Both the position numbers and the translations under genes were made by a program. The notes beneath the pieces were generated by a model that did no database searches, was not told where the DNA came from, and saw only the letters and a list, made by a program, of their open reading frames with translations. Source: Porphyromonas sp. oral taxon 275 (GTDB lineage: Bacteria > Bacteroidota > Bacteroidia > Bacteroidales > Porphyromonadaceae). From it: DNA of 64,000 nt. The stretch covers positions 1,302,001-1,366,000 of the forward strand of contig NZ_CP072333.1 of NCBI RefSeq assembly GCF_018127745.1, in the 5' to 3' direction. Positions 27,483 through 36,107 of the stretch are shown here, one piece after another; the stretch's first letter is position 1; the number at the start of each line of letters is the position of its first letter.

Positions 27483-27535
27483 AGCTAGACGCCCCCAGCA
27501 TCCGCCGATGGATGCTGGGGGCGTCTAGCTTTTTT
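27483..27535 (+). terminator. Strong intrinsic terminator after secDF
   Basis: A perfect 21-bp stem (27483-27503 with 27510-27530) with a 6-nt loop is followed directly by TTTTT. One arm begins AGCTAGACGCCCCCAGCATC. Confidence 0.9.
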
Positions 27536-27537
27536 GT

Positions 27538-27545
27538 TACCTTTG
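27538..27545 (+). promoter_or_regulatory. -7 box of the BACON/S8/PorVQ operon
   Basis: TACCTTTG fits TAnnTTTG exactly and sits right after the secDF terminator tail. The leader to the ATG at 27672 would be about 120 nt. Confidence 0.6.
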
Positions 27546-27671
27546 CTAGGCCGCAGCGGGGGAAGCTGTCCTCCCTACTGTAGCAACCCAAAGAACGCAC
27601 ATACATACCACACTCAGTAGAGCTCGCCCACCCACACGCGACAACCTTTCTCTTAATTACATATACACCCT

Positions 27672-29207
27672 ATGAAACGTGGCATCTACCACTGTACGCT
27701 AGCACTACTGCTAGCACTACTGCCTGCCCTCCCCAGCTGCAAGGCGCAGACCGAACTCGAGGAGACCAGCCTCACCGTCTCGACCACGACGCTCAGCTTC
27801 GCCAGCACCGCCTCCGAGCAGAGCATCTCCGTACAGACGAGCGCCGAGAGCTGGTCCTACCTCTCCCCACAGGAATTCACTTGGTTCACCCTCGAGCAGA
27901 GCGGAGCGCAGCTCAAGGTCAAGGTCAAGGCTAATACCGAGGCGCGTGAGCGCACGGGCGTCATCGCCATCAGCTCGGGCGGACAGCAGCGCCGCGTGCT
28001 GGTCAAGCAGGCTGCCGCTGAGGCGACACTCACGACCGAACTCAAGCGCATCGAGCTTCCCCAGGAGGGCGGCACACGCACCATCCTCCTCACCAGCAAC
28101 GGCGAGGCCATCAAGGCCGAGCTCGCCACCGCGAGCAACTGGCTGAGTATCCTCGAGGTGAGCCCCACCAAGCTCGTCCTCCAGGCAAGCCCCAACAGCG
28201 AGCAGGCTGCCCGCTCGGCTAAGATCAACCTCAGCCTCGGCAAGAGTCTGCGTGAGCTCGAGGTCGTCCAGCAGGGTACCCTCTCCTACTACCTTCCCCT
28301 AGAGATCTACCCAGCCCCCCTACACCAGATACTTAATTATGAACGCGCGCGCGGGAGTGTCCTCGCCAGCGTCGCGACGGATCAGCAGCAGGGGCGCACG
28401 GTCTACCACTTCCTCTCGACCAATCCGCAGATCGCCTCCATCGACTACAGCTTCCAGACCAAGCACCAGCACAGCTACTACACGGCCACCATCACGAGCC
28501 AGCACCCCGAGCTCTACAAGGGTAATGCCGCCTTCGCCAGCTACCTCAGCGCCCAGGGCTTCACGAAGCAGGGCGAGAAGAAGCAGGACGATATCCTGAT
28601 CGAGGTCTACAGCAAGGACAAGAGCTCCTACGTCCTGCAGGTAGTCTACACGCCCACTGCCGTCACCCTCACCTTCCAGTACCTGAGCATACAGCGCCAG
28701 AGCTACGCCACCTTCAAGACGCTGCCCATGCAGCTGCAGCTCACCCGCCTCGGGAACCGCAAGATGAATATCCTCGGTACCGCGCGCAGCGAGATCGCCG
28801 CCTACGAGGGTGGCCTGCAGAGCACGCTCGACAAGAATCTGGGCGTCGCCACCTATGACCGCTACTACGTCAAGCAGAGCATCGACGGAGAGTTCGTCCG
28901 TGGCTACTTCTTCTACGCTGCAGGCGGTGACATCCCCGCAGGCGACCCCCACATCGACCACATCACGGCCGTGCAGGGGCTCTACGAAGAGAAGAGCCTA
29001 GGCTTCTACCTTGATGACTTCGGCGAGTACCACCTGACGCAGGAGTTCACCAAGCTGCTCAGCGACGCAGGCTACCAGTACCAGTACCGCCTCAAGGGAG
29101 GGCAGCAGTTCTTCTACAACAGCAGCAAGAAGACCGCCCTCTTCGCCTCCATCACCACCCTCGACGGGGTCAAGTACATCCTTCAGATCCAGGCGGCGCT
29201 CCTCTAG
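27672..29207 (+). CDS. Lipoprotein with two BACON domains
   Basis: A 511-residue lipoprotein: MKRGIYHCTLALLLALLPALPSC gives a lipobox (LPSC, Cys ~23). Two Ig-like BACON repeats follow at ~35-115 (TWFTLEQSGAQLKVKVKANTE, RTGVIAISS) and ~120-205 (NWLSILEVSPTKLVLQ); such domains often bind glycans or mucin and usually accompany enzymes. The remaining ~300 residues (for example STLDKNLGVATYDRYYVKQ) match no family I recognise. There is no catalytic motif. It is followed after 50 bp by the S8 protease gene and probably shares its promoter. A surface adhesin or substrate-binding role is inferred only. Confidence 0.75.
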   Translation: MKRGIYHCTLALLLALLPALPSCKAQTELEETSLTVSTTTLSFASTASEQSISVQTSAESWSYLSPQEFTWFTLEQSGAQLKVKVKANTEARERTGVIAISSGGQQRRVLVKQAAAEATLTTELKRIELPQEGGTRTILLTSNGEAIKAELATASNWLSILEVSPTKLVLQASPNSEQAARSAKINLSLGKSLRELEVVQQGTLSYYLPLEIYPAPLHQILNYERARGSVLASVATDQQQGRTVYHFLSTNPQIASIDYSFQTKHQHSYYTATITSQHPELYKGNAAFASYLSAQGFTKQGEKKQDDILIEVYSKDKSSYVLQVVYTPTAVTLTFQYLSIQRQSYATFKTLPMQLQLTRLGNRKMNILGTARSEIAAYEGGLQSTLDKNLGVATYDRYYVKQSIDGEFVRGYFFYAAGGDIPAGDPHIDHITAVQGLYEEKSLGFYLDDFGEYHLTQEFTKLLSDAGYQYQYRLKGGQQFFYNSSKKTALFASITTLDGVKYILQIQAALL

Positions 29208-29257
29208 CGCGGCCCTCGATCGGCATCGCCTTGTACCCTCCAATCAGTCGGTAACAG

Positions 29258-32041
29258 ATGAACAAAGCATTCCTTAGCCTCACGCTGCTCTCGCTCCTCA
29301 GCCTAGGAGCCTGCCAGCGTGAGCTTGATACCCCCCAGACGTCCCAGGCGCCGCAGCCCGAGCAGCTCGCTGCCCCCAGCGGGAGCGCCGCCTCGAGCGG
29401 CCTCCCCACAGCGGGCGCCGAGCCTGGCAAGCTCTATATCCGCGTCCGTCAGGGAGCGCAGCGCCTCTTCCGCGACTTTGCCTTCCAGCAGAGCGCAGCC
29501 AGCAGCGCCCGTGCCCTACAGGCGCTGCCCGAGCAGATGTCACGCAGCCTGCGTAGCATCTCCACCGAGACTCTGCAGCCCGTCTTCCCCATAGACCCGC
29601 GCTTCGAGAAGCGTATGCGCCGTGCGGGGCTAGACCGCTGGTACGTAGTGCACTTCGACCAGAAGCAGGAGCTACGCAGTGCCATGCGCACGCTCAGTGC
29701 CGTGCCCGAGATCGAGTACGCCGAGCCCGTGTACTCTATGACACGTCCCGCAGGCAAGGCTATCCCCACGGACCTGCCCATAGCCCGACGTGCCTCGTCC
29801 GAAGCCATGCCCTACAACGACCCACTCCTCTCCGACCAGTGGCACTATCATAATGTAGGGAAGTACCACGGCTCCATCGCTAGTGCAGACATCGACCTCT
29901 TCAAGGCTTGGAAGGTCGAGACGGGTAAGCCCAAGGTCATCGTCTCCATCGTCGACGGGGGGATAGACCTGACCCACCCCGACCTCGTGGACAACCTCTA
30001 CGTCAACGAGGAGGAGAAGAACGGCACGCCAGGGGTCGACGATGACCAGAACGGATACATCGATGACATCCACGGCTACAACTTCATCAAGGACGACGCC
30101 ACCATCTACCCAGACAAGGAGTCCCACGGCACGCACGTGGCGGGGACGGTCGCTGCCCGCACGGGCAACGGCATCGGCGTCTCGGGGATCGCTGGGGGCA
30201 ACGGTACGCCAGGCTCTGGCGTGCGCATCATGAGCTGCCAGATCTTCGGCGCCGAGAAGGAGAACGGCGACTCGCCCGCAGCCATCGTATACGGTGCCAA
30301 CAACGGTGCGGTGATCAGCCAGAACTCCTGGGGCTACCCCTACAAGGCACAGATCACCGCCATCCCCAAGGTCATTCAGGACGCCGTAGACTACTTCATC
30401 AAGTACGCGGGCTGCGACGATGACGGCAATCAGCTCCCCGAGTCACCGATGAAGGGCGGCGTCGTGATCTTCGCCGCAGGTAATGATGGGATGGACTATT
30501 ATTCCTATCCCGCCGCCTACGATGCCATCATCGCCGTCTCCTCCATGGCACCCAACTGGACTGCCGCCTACTACAGCAACCGCGGTGACTGGGTCGACAT
30601 CATGGCCCCTGGGGGAGACCTCAACTTCCCCAACGGACAGGTCCTCAGCACGCTCTCCAAGCAGATCACGGGCAAGGAGTACGGCTACATGCAGGGTACA
30701 TCCATGGCTTGCCCCCACGTCTCAGGTATCGCGGCGCTCATCGTCTCGCACTTCGGTGGACCAGGCTTCACGGCCGAGCAGTGCAAGGAGCGTCTGCTGG
30801 GATCGCTGAAGTTCAAGAACATCGACGCCGCCAACCCCAAGTATGCTGGCCGCCTTGGCCGTGGCTATATCGATGCCTCGGCCGTCTTCGCCACCAACCA
30901 GCACAAGGCTCCGCAGCGAGTCTCCGCTATCCAGGCCGAACACATCTCCTTCTCCACAGCTGACCTCTCCTGGGAGGCTGTACGCGACGAGGACGACCGT
31001 GTGGCTAGCTACTACAAGGTCTACTTCGCCGATCAGCAGCTCACGGCGGCCAACGTCACGAGCCACCTGGTGAGCGAGATCAATGCTGCGGGCATCGAGG
31101 CAGGCAGCAAGGTCTTCTACCCCGTAGCAGGGCTGAAGGAGGACACCGAGTACCACGTAGCGGTCGAGGCCGTAGACCGCTGGGGGCAGAGCTCAGGCCT
31201 GAGCTTCGCCCGCTTCAAGACGAAGAAGAACACCCCTCCCTCCATCAAGTTCGCCCCCGAGCGCCCGCTCCGCGTCTCCGCCCTAGAGAAGCGCATCTTC
31301 CACGTGCAGGTCACCGACCCCGACCATCAGAAGGTGAGCATCCAGCTCAGCGGCGAGCAGCGCGGCGTCAGCTACCAGCAGGAGGGCGACCTGGTGACCT
31401 TCACCCTACGCGCCATAGCCCCCCTAGGCAAGCACGAGCTCCTGCTGACGGCGGTGGATGAGCTGGGGGCGAAGAGCGAGCTGCGTATCCCCTTCGAGGT
31501 CTACGAGTACCAGCCCCCGACCTTCAGCGCCTCCCTCGGCAGCCAAATCGTAGGGCTGGGTAAGGACCGAAGCCTCGACGTGACGACGGCCCTCAGCTAC
31601 GACAAGGAGAGTCCCCTGAACTTCAAGGCACACAGCGCCGACGGCAAGGTCGCCTCCGCCAGCATCTCCCCCGAGGGACGCCTGACCATCCACGGCAAGC
31701 AGAAGGGCGTGACGAGCATCATCCTCGAGGTCTCGGACGGTATCAGCCAGCCCATCACGACGACCCTGCCCCTACGTGTCGTGAGCGACACCGAGGCCAT
31801 CGTCTATTCAGTCTACCCGCTCCCCGCGACGACGGAGCTCAATATCGCCCTCGATCCCACGATCGACCAGGCACAGGTAGAGCTACGGAGCCTCATGGGC
31901 GTGCAGGTGCTGGAGAAGACCTTCCAGACCAAGGGTAGCGGCGCCATCCGCATCCTCACGCGTCGCCTCACCCCAGGCAGCTACACCCTGCACGTACGCA
32001 CCGCCAAGGGCAAGTACACGCAGACCTTCGTCAAGAACTAA
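29258..32041 (+). CDS. S8 subtilisin-like protease with lipobox and C-terminal T9SS type A sorting domain
   Basis: A 927-residue exported serine protease. The N-terminus MNKAFLSLTLLSLLSLGAC has a lipobox (LGAC, Cys19). The catalytic triad is clear: Asp in VSIVDGGIDLTHPDL (~233), His in SHGTHVAGTVA (~290) and Ser in GTSMACPHVSGIAALI (~481), with oxyanion Asn in FAAGNDGM. A propeptide-like region (~60-165) precedes it. Fibronectin III/Ig-like beta domains follow (~550-830). The last ~75 residues (YPLPATTELNI to GSYTLHVRTAKGKYTQTF) form a type A sorting domain recognised by the T9SS. It is encoded 15 bp before a PorV/PorQ-family barrel and one operon before porKLMN, fitting a T9SS cargo. Carrying both a lipobox and a sorting tail is unusual. 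Confidence 0.88.
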   Translation: MNKAFLSLTLLSLLSLGACQRELDTPQTSQAPQPEQLAAPSGSAASSGLPTAGAEPGKLYIRVRQGAQRLFRDFAFQQSAASSARALQALPEQMSRSLRSISTETLQPVFPIDPRFEKRMRRAGLDRWYVVHFDQKQELRSAMRTLSAVPEIEYAEPVYSMTRPAGKAIPTDLPIARRASSEAMPYNDPLLSDQWHYHNVGKYHGSIASADIDLFKAWKVETGKPKVIVSIVDGGIDLTHPDLVDNLYVNEEEKNGTPGVDDDQNGYIDDIHGYNFIKDDATIYPDKESHGTHVAGTVAARTGNGIGVSGIAGGNGTPGSGVRIMSCQIFGAEKENGDSPAAIVYGANNGAVISQNSWGYPYKAQITAIPKVIQDAVDYFIKYAGCDDDGNQLPESPMKGGVVIFAAGNDGMDYYSYPAAYDAIIAVSSMAPNWTAAYYSNRGDWVDIMAPGGDLNFPNGQVLSTLSKQITGKEYGYMQGTSMACPHVSGIAALIVSHFGGPGFTAEQCKERLLGSLKFKNIDAANPKYAGRLGRGYIDASAVFATNQHKAPQRVSAIQAEHISFSTADLSWEAVRDEDDRVASYYKVYFADQQLTAANVTSHLVSEINAAGIEAGSKVFYPVAGLKEDTEYHVAVEAVDRWGQSSGLSFARFKTKKNTPPSIKFAPERPLRVSALEKRIFHVQVTDPDHQKVSIQLSGEQRGVSYQQEGDLVTFTLRAIAPLGKHELLLTAVDELGAKSELRIPFEVYEYQPPTFSASLGSQIVGLGKDRSLDVTTALSYDKESPLNFKAHSADGKVASASISPEGRLTIHGKQKGVTSIILEVSDGISQPITTTLPLRVVSDTEAIVYSVYPLPATTELNIALDPTIDQAQVELRSLMGVQVLEKTFQTKGSGAIRILTRRLTPGSYTLHVRTAKGKYTQTFVKN

Positions 32042-32056
32042 GTCCTCCCTCACAGC

Positions 32057-33031
32057 ATGATTATCCCTACCAAGCGTCTCCTCCTCGGAGCGCTCCTCGG
32101 CCTCACTAGCCTCCCGCTGGCGGCACAGAAGGTCAAGCAGGTGCGTACCCTGCCGCTACTCGAGCTCAGCACGGACGCCCGTAGCGCTGCCCTCGGCGGC
32201 AGCCACTACGGCGAGGCCAGCAGCTCGCTCCTCTACACCAATCCCACCAGCCTCCTCTACAGCCCCTCCCAGTTTCACGGCAGTGCCTCGGCACGCCTCA
32301 TGGGCAGGCTGGAGGGCGCCGACGGCTCGCTGCAGCTCTATCAGGCTACGGCAGGGCTACGCCTCGGGGAGTGGCACGGCCTCTTCGCTGGCTTCCGCTA
32401 CCTCGGCGGTCTCCAGTACGAGGCGGTGAACGGACAGGAGCAGAGCAAGGGCCCCCTCTCCCCCTATGACTATAGCCTCGACCTAGGCTACGCCCTGCGT
32501 CTGGGGCACCTCTCGGCCTACGCCACAGCGGGCTATGTGCAGAGCGAGCTCGGCGACCGCTCCGCCAGCACAGTCACCTTCGGCCTCGGCGCCTTCTACC
32601 GCAGCCACGCCGAGGAGCCGAGCCAAGGCCTCAGCTACCTCGTCGGGGCAAAGGCGCAGAACATGAGCCTAGGCTTCAAGTACGCCAAGCACGAGCGCCG
32701 CGAGCTCTACGCCCCGGTCTTCGTCGGTGCGGGGGGCGAACTGCACTACGGCCTCAGCCAGGAGCATCGCCTAGGGCTCAGCGCGGGTGCCGACGTCTTC
32801 ACCTACCCCGTCAATAGCTCCTCGGTGGCCCTACACTTCGGGGGCGAATACAGCTTCCGCCGTATGCTCGCCGCCCGCGTCGGCTATCAGCACGACACGA
32901 ACGGCCTGCAGGGCTTCACCCTCGGCCTAGGCTACCACGGCCGCCGCTTCCAGTTCGACGGCGCCTACCTAGCCCCGAGCACAAGCGGCGCCAATAGCTC
33001 CCTCCTCTTCACGGCGGGCATCTCCCTCTAG
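32057..33031 (+). CDS. PorV/PorQ-family outer-membrane protein
   Basis: A 324-residue predicted FadL-like beta-barrel with a type I signal peptide (MIIPTKRLLLGALLGLTSLPLAAQ). The family hallmark LPLLELSTDARSAALGG followed by a TNPTSL segment is the PorV/PorQ opening (D/SAR-x-x-A-L-G-G ... N-P-x-x-L). The barrel ends in LLFTAGISL. PorV shuttles T9SS cargo from the SprA translocon to the PorU sortase, and PorQ belongs to the attachment complex. It follows the T9SS-tailed protease by 15 bp, so a dedicated cargo partner is plausible. It is not PorP/SprF, which has a different N-terminal motif. A terminator hairpin follows. Confidence 0.78.
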   Translation: MIIPTKRLLLGALLGLTSLPLAAQKVKQVRTLPLLELSTDARSAALGGSHYGEASSSLLYTNPTSLLYSPSQFHGSASARLMGRLEGADGSLQLYQATAGLRLGEWHGLFAGFRYLGGLQYEAVNGQEQSKGPLSPYDYSLDLGYALRLGHLSAYATAGYVQSELGDRSASTVTFGLGAFYRSHAEEPSQGLSYLVGAKAQNMSLGFKYAKHERRELYAPVFVGAGGELHYGLSQEHRLGLSAGADVFTYPVNSSSVALHFGGEYSFRRMLAARVGYQHDTNGLQGFTLGLGYHGRRFQFDGAYLAPSTSGANSSLLFTAGISL

Positions 33032-33089
33032 CCCTAGGGCAAGTGTAGTCCCTTTGCTAAAGGGCCTGCGCCGAGCCTCCCAAGCACGC

Positions 33090-33127
33090 AGCGCCCCCAG
33101 CCTCCCTCCGCGGAGACTGGGGGCGCT
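33090..33127 (+). terminator. Terminator after the PorV/PorQ-family gene
   Basis: AGCGCCCCCAG (33090-33100) pairs with CTGGGGGCGCT (33117-33127), with additional pairing in the loop, and is followed by GTCCTTTTCTC. Confidence 0.75.
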
Positions 33128-33275
33128 GTCCTTTTCTCCCCTCTGCAAGTTCAGCTTATCCCGAAGCTAGCTCCCCGCTTGCGCCGCCCCAAGCCTTAGG
33201 CTTCCTTCACACCCCCTCCCGCCTCCGAGCCTCGCCCAAGCAGCGCCCGGAGGATCTCCCAGCGAAGGCTCCCCG

Positions 33276-33363
33276 CACTCCCCCTTAGCCTTCAGTTCGC
33301 TGACCGATACCCCTCACGGCGCTGACAGATGTCCCTCAGCTCGCCCACTGATATCCCTCAGCT
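33276..33363 (-). repeat. 22-bp-period array D (3 clear units plus 1 degenerate)
   Basis: Clear units start at 33298, 33320 and 33342 and carry the half-site CCCTCA(G) at a fixed position (GATACCCCTCA, GATGTCCCTCAG, GATATCCCTCAG). A weaker unit precedes at 33276. Possible further units at 33364 and 33386 keep the period. The conserved half reads in the opposite direction to arrays A-C. The rest of the 33032-33580 gap shows no gene. Confidence 0.78.
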
Positions 33364-33580
33364 CGATCCGCCTTAGGTCTTAGCTTCGCCCTCCTTATTC
33401 CCGCGCTGGGCTAGGGCAGGCGGCAAGCAGTTCCCTAAGCGATAAGTCCCGACCGTAGCCCTGCAAAGGACGCCCACCTGCGAAGCTATCAAGAGCAGAC
33501 ATACGGAGCCCATGCGGACGGCTTGAAGCGCGGAGCAGAGCGAGGGGCGGGCGAGGGCTGTGGGTGGCCTTTTCCTTAGC

Positions 33581-33613
33581 TTTAGGTCGAATAAGGAATA
33601 AATAGTACTTTTG
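33581..33613 (+). promoter_or_regulatory. Promoter of the DUF2795 gene
   Basis: TACTTTTG (33606-33613) fits TAnnTTTG. TTTA (33581-33584) lies 21 bp upstream as a near -33 TTTG. The leader to ATG 33667 is about 50 nt. It may also serve porKLMN by read-through. Confidence 0.6.
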
Positions 33614-33666
33614 CAGCTACATATTATCAAGACAAGAAGACTTAATCCACAAAACAACAGCAACAA

Positions 33667-33888
33667 ATGTACTGGACCCTAGAACTAGCCTCCAAGCTAG
33701 AGGATGCACCGTGGCCTGCCAGCCGTGACGAACTCATAGACTACGCCCAGCGCTCTGGCGCACCCATCGAGGTCATCGAGAACCTCCAGGAGATGGAGGA
33801 CGAGGGCGAGCTCTACGAGTCCATCGAGGACATCTGGCCTGACTACCCGAGCAAGGAAGACTTCTTCTTCGACGAAGAGGAATACTAG
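33667..33888 (+). CDS. Small acidic DUF2795-family protein
   Basis: A 73-residue cytosolic protein: MYWTLELASKLEDAPWPASR, then DELIDYAQRSGAPIEVIENL and an acidic C-terminus ending FFFDEEEY. This matches DUF2795, a short family widespread in Bacteroidota whose function is not known to me. The strongly acidic tail is notable. It has its own promoter and is followed by a hairpin (33911-33972) before porK 106 bp downstream, so partial co-transcription with the T9SS operon is possible. Confidence 0.75.
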   Translation: MYWTLELASKLEDAPWPASRDELIDYAQRSGAPIEVIENLQEMEDEGELYESIEDIWPDYPSKEDFFFDEEEY

Positions 33889-33910
33889 CCTCCGCTCGCT
33901 CCCTACCCCT

Positions 33911-33972
33911 TAGGAGCAGGCTACGGACGCCCTCTAGGATCCCTAGAGCTAGGGCTCCGTATCCTGCTCCTA
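33911..33972 (+). terminator. Hairpin between the DUF2795 gene and porK
   Basis: TAGGAGCAGG (33911-33920) pairs perfectly with CCTGCTCCTA (33963-33972), and further inner segments pair (ACGGA with TCCGT; CTCTAGG with CCTAGAG). It lacks a long T tract. No TAnnTTTG box separates it from porK, so it may be a leaky terminator or attenuator within one transcription unit. Confidence 0.55.
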
Positions 33973-33994
33973 TTCATTACTGCAGTCATCGACG

Positions 33995-35413
33995 ATGAAG
34001 CGATCAGCAAGCCTTCTCCCCGCCGCCAGCCTCACGCTAGCGCTCCTACTCGGGGCCTGCGGCTCCCTCAGCTCCAGTGGCAGCCGCCCCTCTGAGAGGC
34101 GTGCCCAGCTCGTCTCCTGGAGCGAGCCCGCACCCGCGGGGATGCTCCTCATCCCTCGAGGGCACGTACTGATGGGGCGTGCCGAGGCCGACAGCCTCTG
34201 GGGCGAACCGGCTCAGAGTCGGGGCATCTCGGTAGAAGCCTTCTGGATGGATCGCACCGAGGTGACCAATGCCGCCTACCGCGAGTTCGTCCACTGGGTA
34301 CGTGACTCCATCCTGCGCGAGCGTCTGGCAGACCCTGCCTACGGCGGAGACGAGCGCTATCGGATCACCGAGGACCGCTATGGCGAGCCCGTACGGCCGC
34401 ATCTGGACTGGTCGCGCCCATTGCCTAGCGAGCGCCGTGCCACGGAGGAGGAGCTACGCGCCCTACGGAGCCTCTACTACACCGACCCCGTGACGGGCGA
34501 GCGCCGCCTCGACCCGCGGCAACTCAACTACCGCTATGAGCGCTACGACCGCCACGCCGCGACCCTCTACCGCGACCGACTGCACCGCGCCCAGACGCAC
34601 ACCGCCTGGGACCGCAATCCCACAGAGCGCCCCATCATCAGCAAGGATACAGCCTACCTCGATGCCTCAGGGCGTATCGTGCGCGAGACGCTGACACGCC
34701 CCCTCAGCAGCGAATATGACTTCGTCAGCACCTACATCATCCCCGTGCTGCCAGACGAGACCGTCTGGGTCAAGGACTTCCCCGAGGCACGCAATGAGGG
34801 CTACAGCAAGAAGTACTTCGAGCACGCGGGCTACGATCAGTACCCCGTGGTAGGCGTCAGCTGGGAGCAGGCCACAGCCTACTGCGCCTGGCGTACGGCC
34901 ATGACCCTGCGCACGCTGCGTCTCCCCGAGGGGCAGACGCTCGAGGAGTACCGCCTACCCACGGAAGCCGAATGGGAATACGCGGCCCAGCTCGACAAGG
35001 AGTGGGGCAAGCATGGCGTACGTCAGACGAAGGGTAAGGTCTGCTTCGTGGGCAACTTCAAGCCCGGCGATGGCGACTACACCGCCGACCGACACCTCAT
35101 CACCGCGCCTGTGGCCTCCTACGCGCCCAACGCCTTCGGCCTCTACGACATGGCGGGCAACGTCGCCGAGTGGACGAGCACCAGCTGGAGCGCCTCGGGC
35201 CTCCTACAGACCAGCGATGTCAACCCCGAGCTACGCCGCAGCGTCAGCTACAGCGACCCGCTGGAGCGCACGCTCAAGGTGCTCAAGGGGGGCTCGTGGA
35301 AGGATATCGCCCGCTTCATCCAATCGAGCGACCGCAGCCCCGCAGCGCAGACCGCCCAGCATGCCTATATAGGCTTCCGCTGCGTGCGCTCGGCCATCAC
35401 CTTCGGCAAATAA
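33995..35413 (+). CDS. porK: T9SS ring lipoprotein PorK/GldK
   Basis: A 472-residue lipoprotein (MKRSASLLPAASLTLALLLGAC, lipobox LGAC). The body is a formylglycine-generating-enzyme/sulfatase-modifying-factor fold: GHVLMGRAEAD, FWMDRTEVTNAAYREFV, VVGVSWEQATAYCAWR, YRLPTEAEWEYAAQ, YDMAGNVAEWTS and GGSWKD...YIGFRCVR. A ~150-residue insertion (RYERYDRHAATLYRD region) is typical of GldK. PorK and PorN form the large periplasmic ring attached to the outer membrane in the T9SS. It is the first gene of porK-L-M-N, with 9 bp to porL. Confidence 0.93.
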   Translation: MKRSASLLPAASLTLALLLGACGSLSSSGSRPSERRAQLVSWSEPAPAGMLLIPRGHVLMGRAEADSLWGEPAQSRGISVEAFWMDRTEVTNAAYREFVHWVRDSILRERLADPAYGGDERYRITEDRYGEPVRPHLDWSRPLPSERRATEEELRALRSLYYTDPVTGERRLDPRQLNYRYERYDRHAATLYRDRLHRAQTHTAWDRNPTERPIISKDTAYLDASGRIVRETLTRPLSSEYDFVSTYIIPVLPDETVWVKDFPEARNEGYSKKYFEHAGYDQYPVVGVSWEQATAYCAWRTAMTLRTLRLPEGQTLEEYRLPTEAEWEYAAQLDKEWGKHGVRQTKGKVCFVGNFKPGDGDYTADRHLITAPVASYAPNAFGLYDMAGNVAEWTSTSWSASGLLQTSDVNPELRRSVSYSDPLERTLKVLKGGSWKDIARFIQSSDRSPAAQTAQHAYIGFRCVRSAITFGK

Positions 35414-35422
35414 GCCTCTGCC

Positions 35423-36031
35423 ATGTCCCTCAGCCCACAGCCCAGTTCGCGCGGATCTCATCTCAGCCGCTGGCTCACCTCACCCCGCGGCCAGCTCCTG
35501 CTGCACCGCAGCTACTCCTGGGGAGCCGCGCTGGTCATCCTCGGCGCGCTCTTCAAGATCCTCGAGCTCCCCTACGCGGATCAGCTACTGCTGGTGAGTA
35601 TGCTCACCGAGTGCCTCATCTTCATCCTCTCGGGCTTCGATAGCCCTAAGGAGGAAGCGGCTACAGGCTCAGAGGCAGGCACGACAGCCCCCCCCCAGGC
35701 GAGCCGCCAGCTGCACGAGAGTATCGAGGCGCTACGCCTGAGCGTCGAGCAGCTGAGCCAGCAGCTAGTCCCTTCGCCCAGCCTTCACACGAGCCGCTCT
35801 GAGGGCGAAGGGCTCGGCAGCAGCCTCAGCCCCGCAGGCTATCAGGAGGAGCTCCGACAGCTCACCGAGCGCGTGCAGCAGCTGCGCCTCGTCTACGAGA
35901 CGAGCCTACAGGGGAGCAGCGAATTCCAGCGGCAGAATGAGCGGCTCGTCGCGCAGCTCATCCAGCTCAACGAGCTCTACGCGCGCATGATCCACAGCCT
36001 TTCGGTAAGTGCAGGCATCCCGAAGCCTTAG
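35423..36031 (+). CDS. porL: T9SS motor protein PorL/GldL
   Basis: A 202-residue inner-membrane protein with two membrane spans: SWGAALVILGALFKILELPY (~32-51) and DQLLLVSMLTECLIFILSGF (~53-72). It carries the conserved acidic residue in TM2 (Glu63, in the L-T-E motif) and Lys45 in TM1. The cytoplasmic remainder is Gln/Glu/Leu-rich and probably coiled coil (LHESIEALRLSVEQLSQQL and a second stretch at ~145-190). PorL pentamers with a PorM dimer form the proton-driven rotary motor of the T9SS. Length resembles flavobacterial GldL rather than the longer P. gingivalis PorL. The gap to porM is 76 bp. Confidence 0.9.
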   Translation: MSLSPQPSSRGSHLSRWLTSPRGQLLLHRSYSWGAALVILGALFKILELPYADQLLLVSMLTECLIFILSGFDSPKEEAATGSEAGTTAPPQASRQLHESIEALRLSVEQLSQQLVPSPSLHTSRSEGEGLGSSLSPAGYQEELRQLTERVQQLRLVYETSLQGSSEFQRQNERLVAQLIQLNELYARMIHSLSVSAGIPKP

Positions 36032-36107
36032 CCGCCCGATCGCCTTAGCTCTCCCACGCGCACTCCCTCTAGCCCATTCCCTAATCCCATCCCTCAGCTC
36101 CCCAGCT

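Noticed and set aside
32057..33031. PorP/SprF assignment
   Set aside because: Its position before porK invites this name, but the N-terminal DARSAALGG...NPTSL motif belongs to the PorV/PorQ family.
36009..36107. Longer PorM start
   Set aside because: The extra residues would overlap porL and do not resemble GldM; the canonical cytoplasmic tail begins at ATG 36108.
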